Assembly: GCA_963639155.1 (NCBI GenBank)
Contig: CAVHUG010000012.1
Span: 8,559-72,558, forward strand
Length of the DNA stretch: 64,000 bases
Origin: W3P20-009 sp963639155
GTDB lineage: Bacteria; Bacteroidota; Bacteroidia; Bacteroidales; Marinilabiliaceae
Direction: 5' to 3'
Positions 45,529-54,556 of this stretch are shown here, piece by piece; position 1 is the stretch's first letter, and every line of letters begins with the position of its first letter. A model generated the notes under the pieces. That model saw only the letters and a program-made list of their open reading frames with translations, was not told the origin of the DNA and did no database searches. The position numbers were made by a program, and so were the translations under genes.

Positions 45529-45594
45529 GGCTCCGCTTTGCGAGCGTCGCTTTGGCAGTATGCGCACTACGCGATGCGCACACAAAGCAGAGCC
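45529..45594 (-). repeat. Two-tier intercistronic stem-loop between susD (pair 2) and the lipoprotein gene
   Basis: GGCTCCGCTTTG (45529-45540) pairs with CAAAGCAGAGCC (45583-45594), 12 bp with one G-U-type mismatch. Inside it TATGCGCA (45559-45566) pairs with TGCGCACA (45575-45582). There is no T-run on the coding (minus) strand, so it is not a normal terminator; it may protect the upstream mRNA or limit read-through. Confidence 0.6.
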
Positions 45595-45625
45595 GAATTT
45601 TTCACCATTAACGCCTTAGGCTTTA

Positions 45626-47293
45626 TTAGAACGTGTAGGGGGCGGAGTTGCCCTCGGGAGCGACAGGCGCAGGGTTGGAGACGCAAGAAGGGTTGTAGTT
45701 GGTCTCGGTCTGGACGATACAGAAGTTCATCCAATCAGCAGGGCCACTGGTGTTCCACTGGTAGCCGTCACGGTGGTTGGTGCCGGAGTAAGAGCGGATG
45801 ATGCCCTTGTTGAGACGCTTGATGTCGCCCAATGCGAAGCCCTCGCCCCAAAGCTCAACTCGGCGTTGCCACCAGATCTCGTTGATGACAGCAGGGGTTG
45901 AAGAGTTGCCGTAGGCCTCATTGTGCTGACCATACTCGAAATTGTCATCACGGGTCTTGGCGAAAGCCTCGAGGAGGCTCTTGCCCCTTGCCTCGTCCTG
46001 CCAAGCGGCAGCCTCTGCCTCGATGAGCTTCATCTCCTCAACACGCATTACCGGTACGGAGACGAGGAAGCCAATCATCTGGTTGGCGCGGCCAGTCTCT
46101 CCACCTGCGGTGCGGAACTTGAGCTCGAGACCGCCGATAGTGCCTTCGTCGGTAGCTGCGGCGCAGTTCTGGAGCCAAGTTGGGTGGTTGGTGTATGCTG
46201 CAAGCGCGACTTGCTGTTCTTCATCGCTCATGTCGTCGACAGAGAAGTCGACGTAGCATTTCTTGCGGCAGTCGGTAGCAGGGATGGACTCGTAGAGGTG
46301 ACGATCGATGAGGTGTGGCTGACCGTAGTTGGCAGCGTAGCCGCAAGCAGAGGCATCAGGATCGATCTCTACGCACATCTGGCTGCCCCAGCTGGAGTCG
46401 GCGTCATTATTGAGGATGCAGGGGTCGTCGCTCTTGAACTGGAGGGCGTAGATCCAAGCGTCGTTAGGAGTATTGAAGCCCGTGGTCCAGTCGGTGTACT
46501 CATCTTGGGACATGACGGAGTAGCCGTTTTGAGCGAGCTTGGCGTACTTCTCGGCGTTAGCCCACTCGTTCATGATGAGGTAGGCACGAGCCTTGAGACC
46601 GTAGACGAAGTTGATTCCAACGGTATAGGCGTCGGCTTTGTCCTTGCTTATGTACTGCTCAGCCAGGTCGAGGTCGGAGATGATGAAGTTGTAGATCTCC
46701 TCGTTGGTGGCATTTGGGTTGTCAGCGAGATCGGAGGTTGACGTCTCGTCAGTTACGATAGGGACAGTGAGGTTGTCCTTATCGAGGGAGTAGGTCTTGG
46801 AGCAGAACATCTGCGCGAGGTCGAGGTAGAGCATGGCGCGGACGGCATAGGCTTGTCCGAGGCCATTCTCCTTCTCCTCAGTGAGATCTGCCTTAGCGAC
46901 AGAGATCACGGTGTTGCAGCTCTTGATCCAGGAGTAGTAGCAGGTCCAAGGCAACTGGCAGATCGCATAGGTGGGGCCGAGGGCGGCACTGGACTCGTAC
47001 CAGTAGGAGAACCAGTTGCTTCGCGTGGCGATATCCTGACCTGTAATATCGCGAGCAAGGAAAAATGCTGAGTATCCGAAGTCGAACGGGTACTGACTGC
47101 TGGAACTGTAGATGAACTGCCCGGCGAAGGTAGACGTTATCGCCGAAACGAAGTTGTCATACGCACCCGGCGCATTAGTGACCTGATTGATGGTGACTGT
47201 TGAGGATTGAGGCTCAAACTCGTCGACACAACCTGCCGCAAGGAGAGCCAAAGCCGCAGCGCCAAGAACAGGTTTAAATATCTTGTTAGTCAT
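45626..47293 (-). CDS. SusD/RagB-family nutrient-binding lipoprotein (pair 2)
   Basis: A 555-residue lipoprotein with lipobox LLAAGC followed by VDEFEP. It has the SusD helical scaffold (AVRAMLYLDLAQMFC, GLKARAYLIMNEW) and the conserved C-terminal VMRVEEMKLIEAEAAAWQ and WWQRRVELWGEGFALGDIKRL. It partners the SusC gene 52 bases upstream. The sequence is clearly different from the SusD of pair 1, so the ligands probably differ. A stem-loop follows the gene before the accessory lipoprotein. Confidence 0.95.
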   Translation of the reverse strand: MTNKIFKPVLGAAALALLAAGCVDEFEPQSSTVTINQVTNAPGAYDNFVSAITSTFAGQFIYSSSSQYPFDFGYSAFFLARDITGQDIATRSNWFSYWYESSAALGPTYAICQLPWTCYYSWIKSCNTVISVAKADLTEEKENGLGQAYAVRAMLYLDLAQMFCSKTYSLDKDNLTVPIVTDETSTSDLADNPNATNEEIYNFIISDLDLAEQYISKDKADAYTVGINFVYGLKARAYLIMNEWANAEKYAKLAQNGYSVMSQDEYTDWTTGFNTPNDAWIYALQFKSDDPCILNNDADSSWGSQMCVEIDPDASACGYAANYGQPHLIDRHLYESIPATDCRKKCYVDFSVDDMSDEEQQVALAAYTNHPTWLQNCAAATDEGTIGGLELKFRTAGGETGRANQMIGFLVSVPVMRVEEMKLIEAEAAAWQDEARGKSLLEAFAKTRDDNFEYGQHNEAYGNSSTPAVINEIWWQRRVELWGEGFALGDIKRLNKGIIRSYSGTNHRDGYQWNTSGPADWMNFCIVQTETNYNPSCVSNPAPVAPEGNSAPYTF

Positions 47294-47345
47294 TGTTGTT
47301 TGCGTTTGTTTCGTTATACAAATCTATGTGGTCAACTCTTGGTGA

Positions 47346-50300
47346 TTAGAACTGGAGTTGGATGCCACCGGAGATTGTGCGTGCAGGGCTGTAGTTTGAG
47401 ACCTGCTCTGTCTCCTTGTATGAGAAACGTGGGTCGAAGCCCTTACGAGCGGACCAGAAAGTGAGGTTCTCGCCAGCGCAGAAGATGCGGATCTTGCTCA
47501 TCAGGATCTTCTCGGAGAGGTTGACAGGCAGAGTATAGCCGACAGTGAAGGCAGAGAAGTTGAGGTAGGACGCGTCGACGAGGAAACGGTCGGAGCGAGA
47601 GGTTGCGTACTGGTCGCCATACTGCCAACGAGGCATGTCGCTGCTCGTGTTGTTGGGGCTCCAGCTACGGCGCCAATCCTTATGGTAGTTCTTACCAGCA
47701 TCGGCAGTTGTTGCGGCGGGGCTGACGAGGTCGGCATAGCGAGCGTCATAGACCTTGCCGCCGATCTGGTAGTCGAACTGAGCGGAGAGGTCGATACCCT
47801 TCCAAGTGAGGGAGGTACCGAAGCCGCCGAAGACCTTAGGCAGTGTCGAGCCTTGCTCGTAGCGCGTAGCGTTGGCGATGACATCGGTCGTGCCGCTCTT
47901 CTTGGAGCCAGGCTTGCTGGTGTTGTTAGTGGAGACCTTGCCGCCAGCGGGGCTGAGATCCTCATCATAGTAGTAGAGAGCCTTGCCAGTGGAGGGGTCT
48001 ACTCCGGCGTAGGAGTAACAGAAATAGTTGTAGAGTTCGCCATCCTCCTTGTACCAGATGTTGCTCTCGGTGAAGCCACCGTTGTCCCTGGTCTTAGACT
48101 CGGGGAGGGCGAGGATCTTGGTCTTGTTGAAAGAGAGGTTGCCCATGAGACGCCACTCGAAGTCGGCAGTGCGGAAGACAGCGCCGCTGAGCTCAACCTC
48201 GACGCCACGGTTGCGGATGTCGCCAAGGTTGCCGTAGTAACCGCGAGAGCCTGCGGACTCTGGGATGGAGAGCCAGAAGAGGAGGTCGGTGGTCTTCTTG
48301 TTGTAGTAATCGACAGAGCCATTGAGGCGACCCTTGAAGAGGCTGAACTCGAGACCTACGTTGGCGTTGGTGACGGTCTCCCAAGTGATGTCTGGGTTGC
48401 CGGTGCGTCCGAACGTTGGTGACATGGAGGTGTCGGAAGACTTGCTGAGGTCGTAGACGTCGATATAGGCGTAGTCACCGATATTGTCGTTACCCTGCTG
48501 ACCGATGGAGAACTTGACCTTCAGCTCATCAATGATGCCGCGGGAGCTCTCCATGAAATTCTCCTTGGAGATGATCCAAGCGGTACCAACGGACCAGAAG
48601 GAGCCCCACTTGTTGTCGTCAGCGAAACGGCTGGATGCGTCACGACGATAGCTGCCCTGGAGGTAGTACTTCTCGTCGTAGTTGTACTGGACGTTGCCGA
48701 ACCAGCCCTCGACATTGTAGCGCGAGGTGTAGCTGGCGGAGTTGGTCTTCTTGGCGAAAGCGTTGAGCTCAGGGATCTCAGAAGAGAAGCTGCCCTGCGC
48801 TACGGCGCCGAGATATCGGCTCTTGACGCGGTAATACTCGTGACCGAGCTGAACGCTGAGGTTGTGGACATCGTTGTAGGTGTCGAAGTAGTTGAGCGTC
48901 TGGACGTGGTTCTGACGGAGCGCGACAGTCATGGCGCGAGTCAGCTCGCCACCGACGGACTTCTTGGAGCCGTAGAGAGAGTTCTCGTAGTCGGTGCCGT
49001 CAGCGTGCTTGTAGACGAGAGAGCTGCGGAAGTCGAGCTTCACCTTCTGTGAGAAGTTGATGGTGCCGCCGATGTTGCCGTTGAGCGCGTTGCCGATTGT
49101 CTCGACCTTGTTGTAACGGTTGTTGCCGAGTGGGTTACCATCGAGGAAGCCACGGGTCATTGTGGCGCTGGAGGTGCCGGCCTTAGGCTTAGCGAAGTCG
49201 CCACGGTTGAAGTCGTAGTGAGGGTTGCCGTTCTCGTCGGTCTTCACGGTACCATCAGCGTTGCGGACGTAGATAGGATAGATGGGCGCAATGCTGCTGA
49301 CAAAGTACATAATGTTAGATTCGGAGAGTCCAGCGTCTTCGCCGTAGTCCATATTGGCGTTGGAGATGGTCTTGGAGTTGGAGTAGCCGACATTGGCGCT
49401 GAGCTTGAGCCACTTCTTGATTTGGTAGTCGGCCTTGATACGAGCGGTAAGACGCTGGTAGCCAGTGTACTCAATGATACCATCGTCTTTGAGGAAGTTG
49501 ACACTGGTGAAGTAGGAGCCGCGGTCGTTGCCACCGTTTGCGCTTACGGTGTACTCTTGACGTGGGGAGTGAGAATATGCGGCATCGGTCCAGTCGTCTG
49601 GGTAGACGTAGTACTCCTCGCCATCGGTGCCTGTGTAGACGTAGCCGAGGGTGGCATTGGGGTTAACCTTGCCGTCCTGACCGATGATATACTCGCCGTC
49701 GGGCACTGTCATGCACTGGTAGCCGAGCTGCGAGATCATGTTGGTATTGGCTTTTTCCCATGCCTCTTTCTCGCTAAGGCCGTCGCCATAATAGTATTTG
49801 TTGTAGAGCTGAGCGTAGTATGCCTCATAGTACTCGCCGGGATCGGTGATGACGTCATAATCCTGGACGGAGCGGCTGTTGACACCCCACTTGGCCTCGA
49901 CGTTAATCTGACCTTCCTTGTTAGATCCCTTCTTGGTCGTGATAAGGATGACGCCGGAAGCGCCACGCGCACCGTAGAGGGCGGCAGAAGCAGCGTCCTT
50001 GAGGACGGTCACGCTCTCAATCTCGCTTGCAGCGATATCGGAGAGGTTGCCAGGGAAAGGAGCGCCATCGACGATGATAAGAGGAGTGGTGCTGGCATAG
50101 AGGGAGCTGATACCGCGGATTGCGATAGCGCCACCCGACGAACCAGGAGCGCCATCGACTCCACGCATCTGGAGGCCAGGGACTGCGCCGGCGAGCTGGT
50201 TGGCAACGTTGCTGGTGGTGCGCTTCTCAAGGTCGTCTGCGCTGACGACTGCTGCGGAACCGGTGAAAGCTTGTTTTGTTGTCTGACCGAAGGCAACGAC

Positions 50301-50612
50301 GATGACCTCATCCATCTCTCGCTCCTCGTCTTGGAGTGTAACGTCGGTCTGTCCGGCGGCGAGATCGATCTCACCGGGCTTCATGCCGATGAAAGTAGCA
50401 GCGAGTTTAGGGTTTCCGCTGACGGAGAGGGTGTAGTGACCGTCGATGTCAGTGACTGTGCCGATCGTAGTACCGGGCACCATCACTGCGACGCCTGGCA
50501 GCGGGTTGCCCGCAGCGTCGCGGACAGTACCGCTGACGGTGTGAGACTGCGCGGCCGCGAAGGTCGAGCAGAACACGAGCGCCAACAATAGCAATAAGTG
50601 TTTCATGATCAT
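47346..50612 (-). CDS. SusC/RagA-family TonB-dependent outer-membrane transporter (pair 2)
   Basis: A 1088-residue outer-membrane protein with signal peptide (LLLLLALVFCSTFAAAQ), carboxypeptidase-regulatory-like domain, TonB-box-like DEVIVVAFG, plug (VANQLAGAVPGLQMRG, VLKDAASAALYGARGASGV) and a barrel ending in GGIQLQF. The start may be either of two Met codons two residues apart. Its signal and N-terminal domain nearly match those of the other SusC. The leader has a conserved GTAATTATAA just upstream of the start in both genes. It is upstream of its SusD and the accessory lipoprotein in one operon. Confidence 0.96.
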   Translation of the reverse strand: MIMKHLLLLLALVFCSTFAAAQSHTVSGTVRDAAGNPLPGVAVMVPGTTIGTVTDIDGHYTLSVSGNPKLAATFIGMKPGEIDLAAGQTDVTLQDEEREMDEVIVVAFGQTTKQAFTGSAAVVSADDLEKRTTSNVANQLAGAVPGLQMRGVDGAPGSSGGAIAIRGISSLYASTTPLIIVDGAPFPGNLSDIAASEIESVTVLKDAASAALYGARGASGVILITTKKGSNKEGQINVEAKWGVNSRSVQDYDVITDPGEYYEAYYAQLYNKYYYGDGLSEKEAWEKANTNMISQLGYQCMTVPDGEYIIGQDGKVNPNATLGYVYTGTDGEEYYVYPDDWTDAAYSHSPRQEYTVSANGGNDRGSYFTSVNFLKDDGIIEYTGYQRLTARIKADYQIKKWLKLSANVGYSNSKTISNANMDYGEDAGLSESNIMYFVSSIAPIYPIYVRNADGTVKTDENGNPHYDFNRGDFAKPKAGTSSATMTRGFLDGNPLGNNRYNKVETIGNALNGNIGGTINFSQKVKLDFRSSLVYKHADGTDYENSLYGSKKSVGGELTRAMTVALRQNHVQTLNYFDTYNDVHNLSVQLGHEYYRVKSRYLGAVAQGSFSSEIPELNAFAKKTNSASYTSRYNVEGWFGNVQYNYDEKYYLQGSYRRDASSRFADDNKWGSFWSVGTAWIISKENFMESSRGIIDELKVKFSIGQQGNDNIGDYAYIDVYDLSKSSDTSMSPTFGRTGNPDITWETVTNANVGLEFSLFKGRLNGSVDYYNKKTTDLLFWLSIPESAGSRGYYGNLGDIRNRGVEVELSGAVFRTADFEWRLMGNLSFNKTKILALPESKTRDNGGFTESNIWYKEDGELYNYFCYSYAGVDPSTGKALYYYDEDLSPAGGKVSTNNTSKPGSKKSGTTDVIANATRYEQGSTLPKVFGGFGTSLTWKGIDLSAQFDYQIGGKVYDARYADLVSPAATTADAGKNYHKDWRRSWSPNNTSSDMPRWQYGDQYATSRSDRFLVDASYLNFSAFTVGYTLPVNLSEKILMSKIRIFCAGENLTFWSARKGFDPRFSYKETEQVSNYSPARTISGGIQLQF

Positions 50613-50670
50613 CAGTTATAATTACAGTTGCATTGATTCATGTGGTCGGCGGTTAATAACAGGATTCCAC

Positions 50671-50761
50671 GCTTCGGAGGTTCTTATTTTGTGGCTTAGT
50701 GTGATGGTGATACTAAAACGACCTATTTAATGAGGCAACTATGGTCGTTTAGTCCCGAAGC
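50671..50761 (-). other. Structured 5' leader of the second SusC operon
   Basis: Within the probable leader, GCTTCGG (50671-50677) is complementary to CCGAAGC (50755-50761), and nested inside ACTAAAACGACC (50712-50723) pairs with GGTCGTTTAGT (50743-50753) with one bulged A. A leader of about 180 bases with this fold is a candidate for post-transcriptional control. Confidence 0.45.
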
Positions 50762-50797
50762 AAACAGATCTGATATTCCTACCGATTTCTTATGCAG

Positions 50798-50805
50798 CAA
50801 AGGTA
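50798..50805 (-). promoter_or_regulatory. -7 box for the second SusC operon
   Basis: TACCTTTG on the minus strand, about 186 bases before the SusC start. No -33 at ideal spacing. The remainder of the gap to 51227 is AT-rich; apart from a short inverted repeat (TACCATT/AATGGTA, 50888-50903) I see nothing in it. Confidence 0.45.
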
Positions 50806-51227
50806 GTATGTTGCATAAAAAGACATTCTTAACAAATGCTAAATCTTAAAGAAGCAATAAAACCTTGGCTGCTCAAATTACAAAATCTACCATTAAAATG
50901 GTATTCGCTTACGATTTCAAAAGACGACATCCGTGGTGCGTGAATAAAAATACAACACAAAATAGTGTCAAAAGCGTATAAACTCAGACGAACACCGTAT
51001 ATCTGACTGCATAATGCATAACGAGCGCAATGATGAAACAAGGCACGAAAAAAATAGGTCGTATGCCTTAAACTCATATCCGTAGAGGCTACGCAGCCCC
51101 GTCAAGAACAGCCTATCTTATTAAAAATCACCGTCTAAAGCACGCCCTCCCGATTGTCACCAAATGTCAAAAACGCCATCCACTGGCGTAAGTGTATCAC
51201 CCATAGGACGTTGTCCCGCCATCGCGG

Positions 51228-51258
51228 TTGCTCTTTTCACCACGTTTTACTACATTTG
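51228..51258 (+). promoter_or_regulatory. Promoter of the M20 hydrolase/MFS operon
   Basis: TTG (51228-51230), 20 bases, TACATTTG (51251-51258), an excellent match. Its position downstream of the first open codon of the frame (51164) supports the internal start at 51335. Confidence 0.7.
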
Positions 51259-51334
51259 CCTTTCATCTGTCAGACAACCAACACAATTGCTTACCGCTCA
51301 ACCTATCGGAAGCAGACGACAGACAACCCGACAA

Positions 51335-52534
51335 ATGCTCAGCAAAGACACCATAACAGCGGCGGCGGACGCACTATTTGGTCAGACGGTGGCCATGCGT
51401 CGCCACCTGCACACGAACCCCGAACTCTCGTTCAAAGAGGAGAAGACAGGCGCCTACGTGGCAGACCGCCTGCGCAGCATGGGCATCGCCATAAAGACAG
51501 GATTTGCCACGGGAGCCGGCACAGTGGCCCTCATTGAGGGAGGACGCCCGGGGCGCACCATAGCGTTGCGCGCCGACATGGACGCCCTGCCCATAACCGA
51601 GGCTGCCGACCACGCCGTGCGCTCTGCCAACGAGGGCGTCATGCATGCCTGCGGACACGACATGCACACGGCATCATTGCTCACCGTGGCGCAGATACTC
51701 AACGAGCACCGCGCGGAAATAGCAGGGCGGTACATATTGATATTCCAACCAGGCGAAGAGAGCTGGCCGGGGGGCGCGAGCCTGATGATAAAAGAAGGCG
51801 CCCTCGAGGCTTTCGGCTGCAAGCCTGAGGCTGTAATAGGCGCACACGTACTCGCCGAGATGCCGACAGGCCATGCGGGCTTCAGAGCCGGAACATATAT
51901 GGCGTCGGGCGACGAGATCCACATCCACATCCACGGACGCGGCGGGCATGGCGGCATGCCTCACCTGCTGACCGACAACGTCTTGATAGGCTGCGAGACC
52001 GTCGTGGCGATGCAGCACCTCGTGGCGCGCGAAGTTCCCGCGACAATACCCATGGTGCTGTCGTTTGGCAAGTTCGAGGCTGACGGTGCGACGAACGTGA
52101 TACCCGACACCGTATATATAGCGGGCACGATGCGCACGATGGACGAGAAGTGGCGCGCACGGATGAAAGAGCGCATCGTCGCGGTGGCTGACGGCATTGC
52201 CCAAGCCTACGGGGCGCATGCCGAGGTTGAGATACGCCACGGCTACCCGAGCGTATGCAACGACCCGGGTCTCACAGCCCGCGCCCGCGCCTTGACGGTC
52301 GACCTGATTGGCGAGGCTAACGTCGAGGACATGCCGCTCCGCATGACGGCCGAGGACTTCGGCTATTACACCCAACGCTACCCGTCGGTCTTCTACCGCT
52401 TTGGCGTGGGGTCGGCATCGGGTGCGCACACGCCGGGCTTCGACCCCGACGAGGAGGCATTGCGCACGTCACCAGCCATAATGGCATGGATGGCGGTCAA
52501 CATGGCCGAGAAAAAAGAGGAGGGCGAGGCATGA
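51335..52534 (+). CDS. M20-family amidohydrolase (HipO/IAA-amino-acid hydrolase-like)
   Basis: A 399-residue cytoplasmic metallohydrolase. The start at 51335 is preferred because the promoter lies inside the longer frame. Metal-site motifs of the M20D group are visible: MRRHLHTNPELSF (about 21-33), ALRADMDALP with Asp84-region acid, HACGHDMH (104-111, Cys and two His ligands), and FQPGEE (137-142). A dimerisation domain with GRGGHGGMPH follows. Such enzymes deacylate N-acyl amino acids such as hippurate, N-acetyl-diaminopimelate or indole-acetyl conjugates; the substrate is not determined. The stop overlaps the start of the MFS gene (ATGA), so product import or export may be coupled. Confidence 0.92.
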   Translation: MLSKDTITAAADALFGQTVAMRRHLHTNPELSFKEEKTGAYVADRLRSMGIAIKTGFATGAGTVALIEGGRPGRTIALRADMDALPITEAADHAVRSANEGVMHACGHDMHTASLLTVAQILNEHRAEIAGRYILIFQPGEESWPGGASLMIKEGALEAFGCKPEAVIGAHVLAEMPTGHAGFRAGTYMASGDEIHIHIHGRGGHGGMPHLLTDNVLIGCETVVAMQHLVAREVPATIPMVLSFGKFEADGATNVIPDTVYIAGTMRTMDEKWRARMKERIVAVADGIAQAYGAHAEVEIRHGYPSVCNDPGLTARARALTVDLIGEANVEDMPLRMTAEDFGYYTQRYPSVFYRFGVGSASGAHTPGFDPDEEALRTSPAIMAWMAVNMAEKKEEGEA

Positions 52535-53838
52535 AACGTCGGCACGCCGTGACACTCCTGCTGTTGGCTTTGGGCTGCTTCGCCCTCCTTGGTGTCGACA
52601 GCGAGATGAGCATCCCGATGGTACACGCCTTTAGCAAGGTATTTGCCTACGACGCGACGGGGACCCCTACACGTCGCACCATCTATTACGTAATAACATT
52701 CCTTTTCGCCATACCGTCGGCACTCGTCTCGCGCCGGCTTGGGCTTCGCGCCACGATGCTGATAGGGCTCTGCCTGTTCGCAGGCGGCGCGCTAAGCAGC
52801 CTGCCCGCCACGCAGATATCGTCAATGACGCCCTTTCTCGTAGGGATGGCGTTCATGTCGGCAGGCTTGGCACTTACCGAGTCGTCGGCCTTGGCGGTCA
52901 CAATCAACATGGGCAGGCGCCGCAACAGCCTGACGAGGCTCTTCATTGGCAAACTGTTCGAGACGCTCGGCTATACGGCGGGCTACGTCATGATGGCCTA
53001 CTTCGTGGACTTGCGCCTCTTCGACAACGGAACGGTGGAGCGTTCGCAGATGGACAGCCTATACTACGATGCGGCGATGCGCACCGACCTCATGACCATC
53101 GCCGTGCCATATTTGTGGATAGGCGCGGCGGCATGCGTGATGGCGGTCATAGCGGCACTTCAAGAGATAAACGACATGACGCCCGACCGGCCGCACGTCC
53201 ACAAGCTGTCAGATATAAACAAAAACCTACTGTCCGACAAGATATTCTTACGCGGCTTATTGACGATGGCGGCATACCTCATGATAACATCCATCATCTG
53301 GTACGGGATATACTCCAAAAGCTACGACGACATATTGGAAGCGAAACCTAACTCCTCAGCCATAGAGGCAGCCACATATACGAGGTATATGGTCATGGCG
53401 ACGCTGATAACCTTCATAGCAGGCCGGATTGTCGGCATATTCGTCTCGCGGCGCAACAAGCGTCAGCCTCATGCGATATTGGTTGGCGCGAGCCTCGGAG
53501 TGTTCGTCTTGAGCGTGGCGAGCGCGGTAGCCCCCGGCGAGATTTCCACTTGGCTGCTCATCATCAGCACATTCTTCCTTGCTTTCCTGCACCCTGTGAT
53601 TATAGAACTGTCGACAAGCCACATGGACCGCGAGACTGTCGTCATGGCTACGCCCGGCATCGTCATGGGCACCATTGGCGGACTTGTCGGCTGGCTCATC
53701 AACTTCAACATTGACGACAGCAACACGCGCACGCTTTTCATAGCCGTGGCCGTTGGCGGAATAGCCATATACGGCGGGTGGCACAACCTTACGACCAAAC
53801 AAATATTGACAACGAGACAAGCGTCGGACAAAATGTGA
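52531..53838 (+). CDS. Major facilitator superfamily transporter
   Basis: A 435-residue inner-membrane protein with about 12 membrane helices. The frame opens at 52486; the ATG at 52531 is chosen for the ATGA overlap with the hydrolase stop and because the first helix begins directly after it (MKRRHAVTLLLLALGCFALLG). The loop after helix 2-3 has ALVSRRLGLRATML, the usual GxxxDRxGRR-type region in weakened form, and a central cytoplasmic loop lies near 200-235. The substrate cannot be predicted, although coupling to the M20 amidohydrolase suggests an amino-acid conjugate or peptide. Confidence 0.85.
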   Translation: MKRRHAVTLLLLALGCFALLGVDSEMSIPMVHAFSKVFAYDATGTPTRRTIYYVITFLFAIPSALVSRRLGLRATMLIGLCLFAGGALSSLPATQISSMTPFLVGMAFMSAGLALTESSALAVTINMGRRRNSLTRLFIGKLFETLGYTAGYVMMAYFVDLRLFDNGTVERSQMDSLYYDAAMRTDLMTIAVPYLWIGAAACVMAVIAALQEINDMTPDRPHVHKLSDINKNLLSDKIFLRGLLTMAAYLMITSIIWYGIYSKSYDDILEAKPNSSAIEAATYTRYMVMATLITFIAGRIVGIFVSRRNKRQPHAILVGASLGVFVLSVASAVAPGEISTWLLIISTFFLAFLHPVIIELSTSHMDRETVVMATPGIVMGTIGGLVGWLINFNIDDSNTRTLFIAVAVGGIAIYGGWHNLTTKQILTTRQASDKM

Positions 53839-53869
53839 AAAACCACTGACGACGCATAACAAACCATAG

Positions 53870-54556
53870 ATGAACACCGACGACAAGAACGAACAAGAGC
53901 AAGACTTCCAAAACGTCTTCTCGAAAAACGCGATAGAGTTCGCCACCGTGGCGAGAGAATATTGCGTTTTTGCCGAAAATGCGCTCAAATACAGCAAGGA
54001 GGACTACCTCCGCGTGGCGAGCCGCCTGTTGCCCCTCCTCTACATGAAAGGCGCATTGCTGCCCGACGTCGAGCAGCTGTCTGACGACGACCTGCCCGAA
54101 ATCGTGGACTACGACACATACGAGACCGTGCGCCGCAACGTCCATGACCGCCTGACGAGCCACGACGACTACATCACGGCCTTCAAAGAGGACTTCCAAT
54201 ATAGCGAGACACCCGTGGCTGCCAGCATATCAGAAGACATGGCAGACATCTATCAGGACATCCGTAACTTCTGCGAGCAGTACAGCAGTGGCGACAATGT
54301 CGTCATGAACGACGCCCTCGCCGTCGTCGAGGAGAAGTTCAAGGAATACTGGGGACAGAAGGCGTGCAACGCCCTGAGCGCAATCCACAAAGCCCTCAAC
54401 TCGGGCGACGACCTTAGCGACGAGGCCCCTGCCACACGACAGGGCGACCAAGACGACGAGGCGGAGGACTACGCATCCCCGAACCAAGAAGACGGAATGC
54501 CATACTTCTTGCGCCAAACGGGCATGAGGCTGGTTGACAACAAGCAAAAGAGATGA
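53870..54556 (+). CDS. DUF5063-family protein
   Basis: A 228-residue soluble, very acidic protein, mostly helical, with FSKNAIEFATVAREYCVFAE and LLPLLYMKGALLPDV near the start. These features and the neighbourhood fit the DUF5063 family of Bacteroidetes, whose function is unknown. The C-terminal 50 residues are charged and probably disordered. It overlaps the exonuclease gene by four bases (ATGA), implying translational coupling and a shared role in nucleic-acid metabolism. Confidence 0.75.
   Translation: MNTDDKNEQEQDFQNVFSKNAIEFATVAREYCVFAENALKYSKEDYLRVASRLLPLLYMKGALLPDVEQLSDDDLPEIVDYDTYETVRRNVHDRLTSHDDYITAFKEDFQYSETPVAASISEDMADIYQDIRNFCEQYSSGDNVVMNDALAVVEEKFKEYWGQKACNALSAIHKALNSGDDLSDEAPATRQGDQDDEAEDYASPNQEDGMPYFLRQTGMRLVDNKQKR

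Noticed and set aside
49218..50591. 457-codon plus-strand open frame opposite the second SusC
   Set aside because: Antisense to a well-supported SusC; the composition (Asp/Val-rich) is typical of a reversed reading.
50829..51077. 82-codon minus-strand frame in the gap before the M20 gene
   Set aside because: AT-rich region, no motif, and no promoter or terminator placed to fit; treated as chance.
51164..51334. Upstream extension of the M20 hydrolase frame
   Set aside because: A consensus promoter lies inside it, and the added residues do not resemble the family; the start at 51335 fits better.
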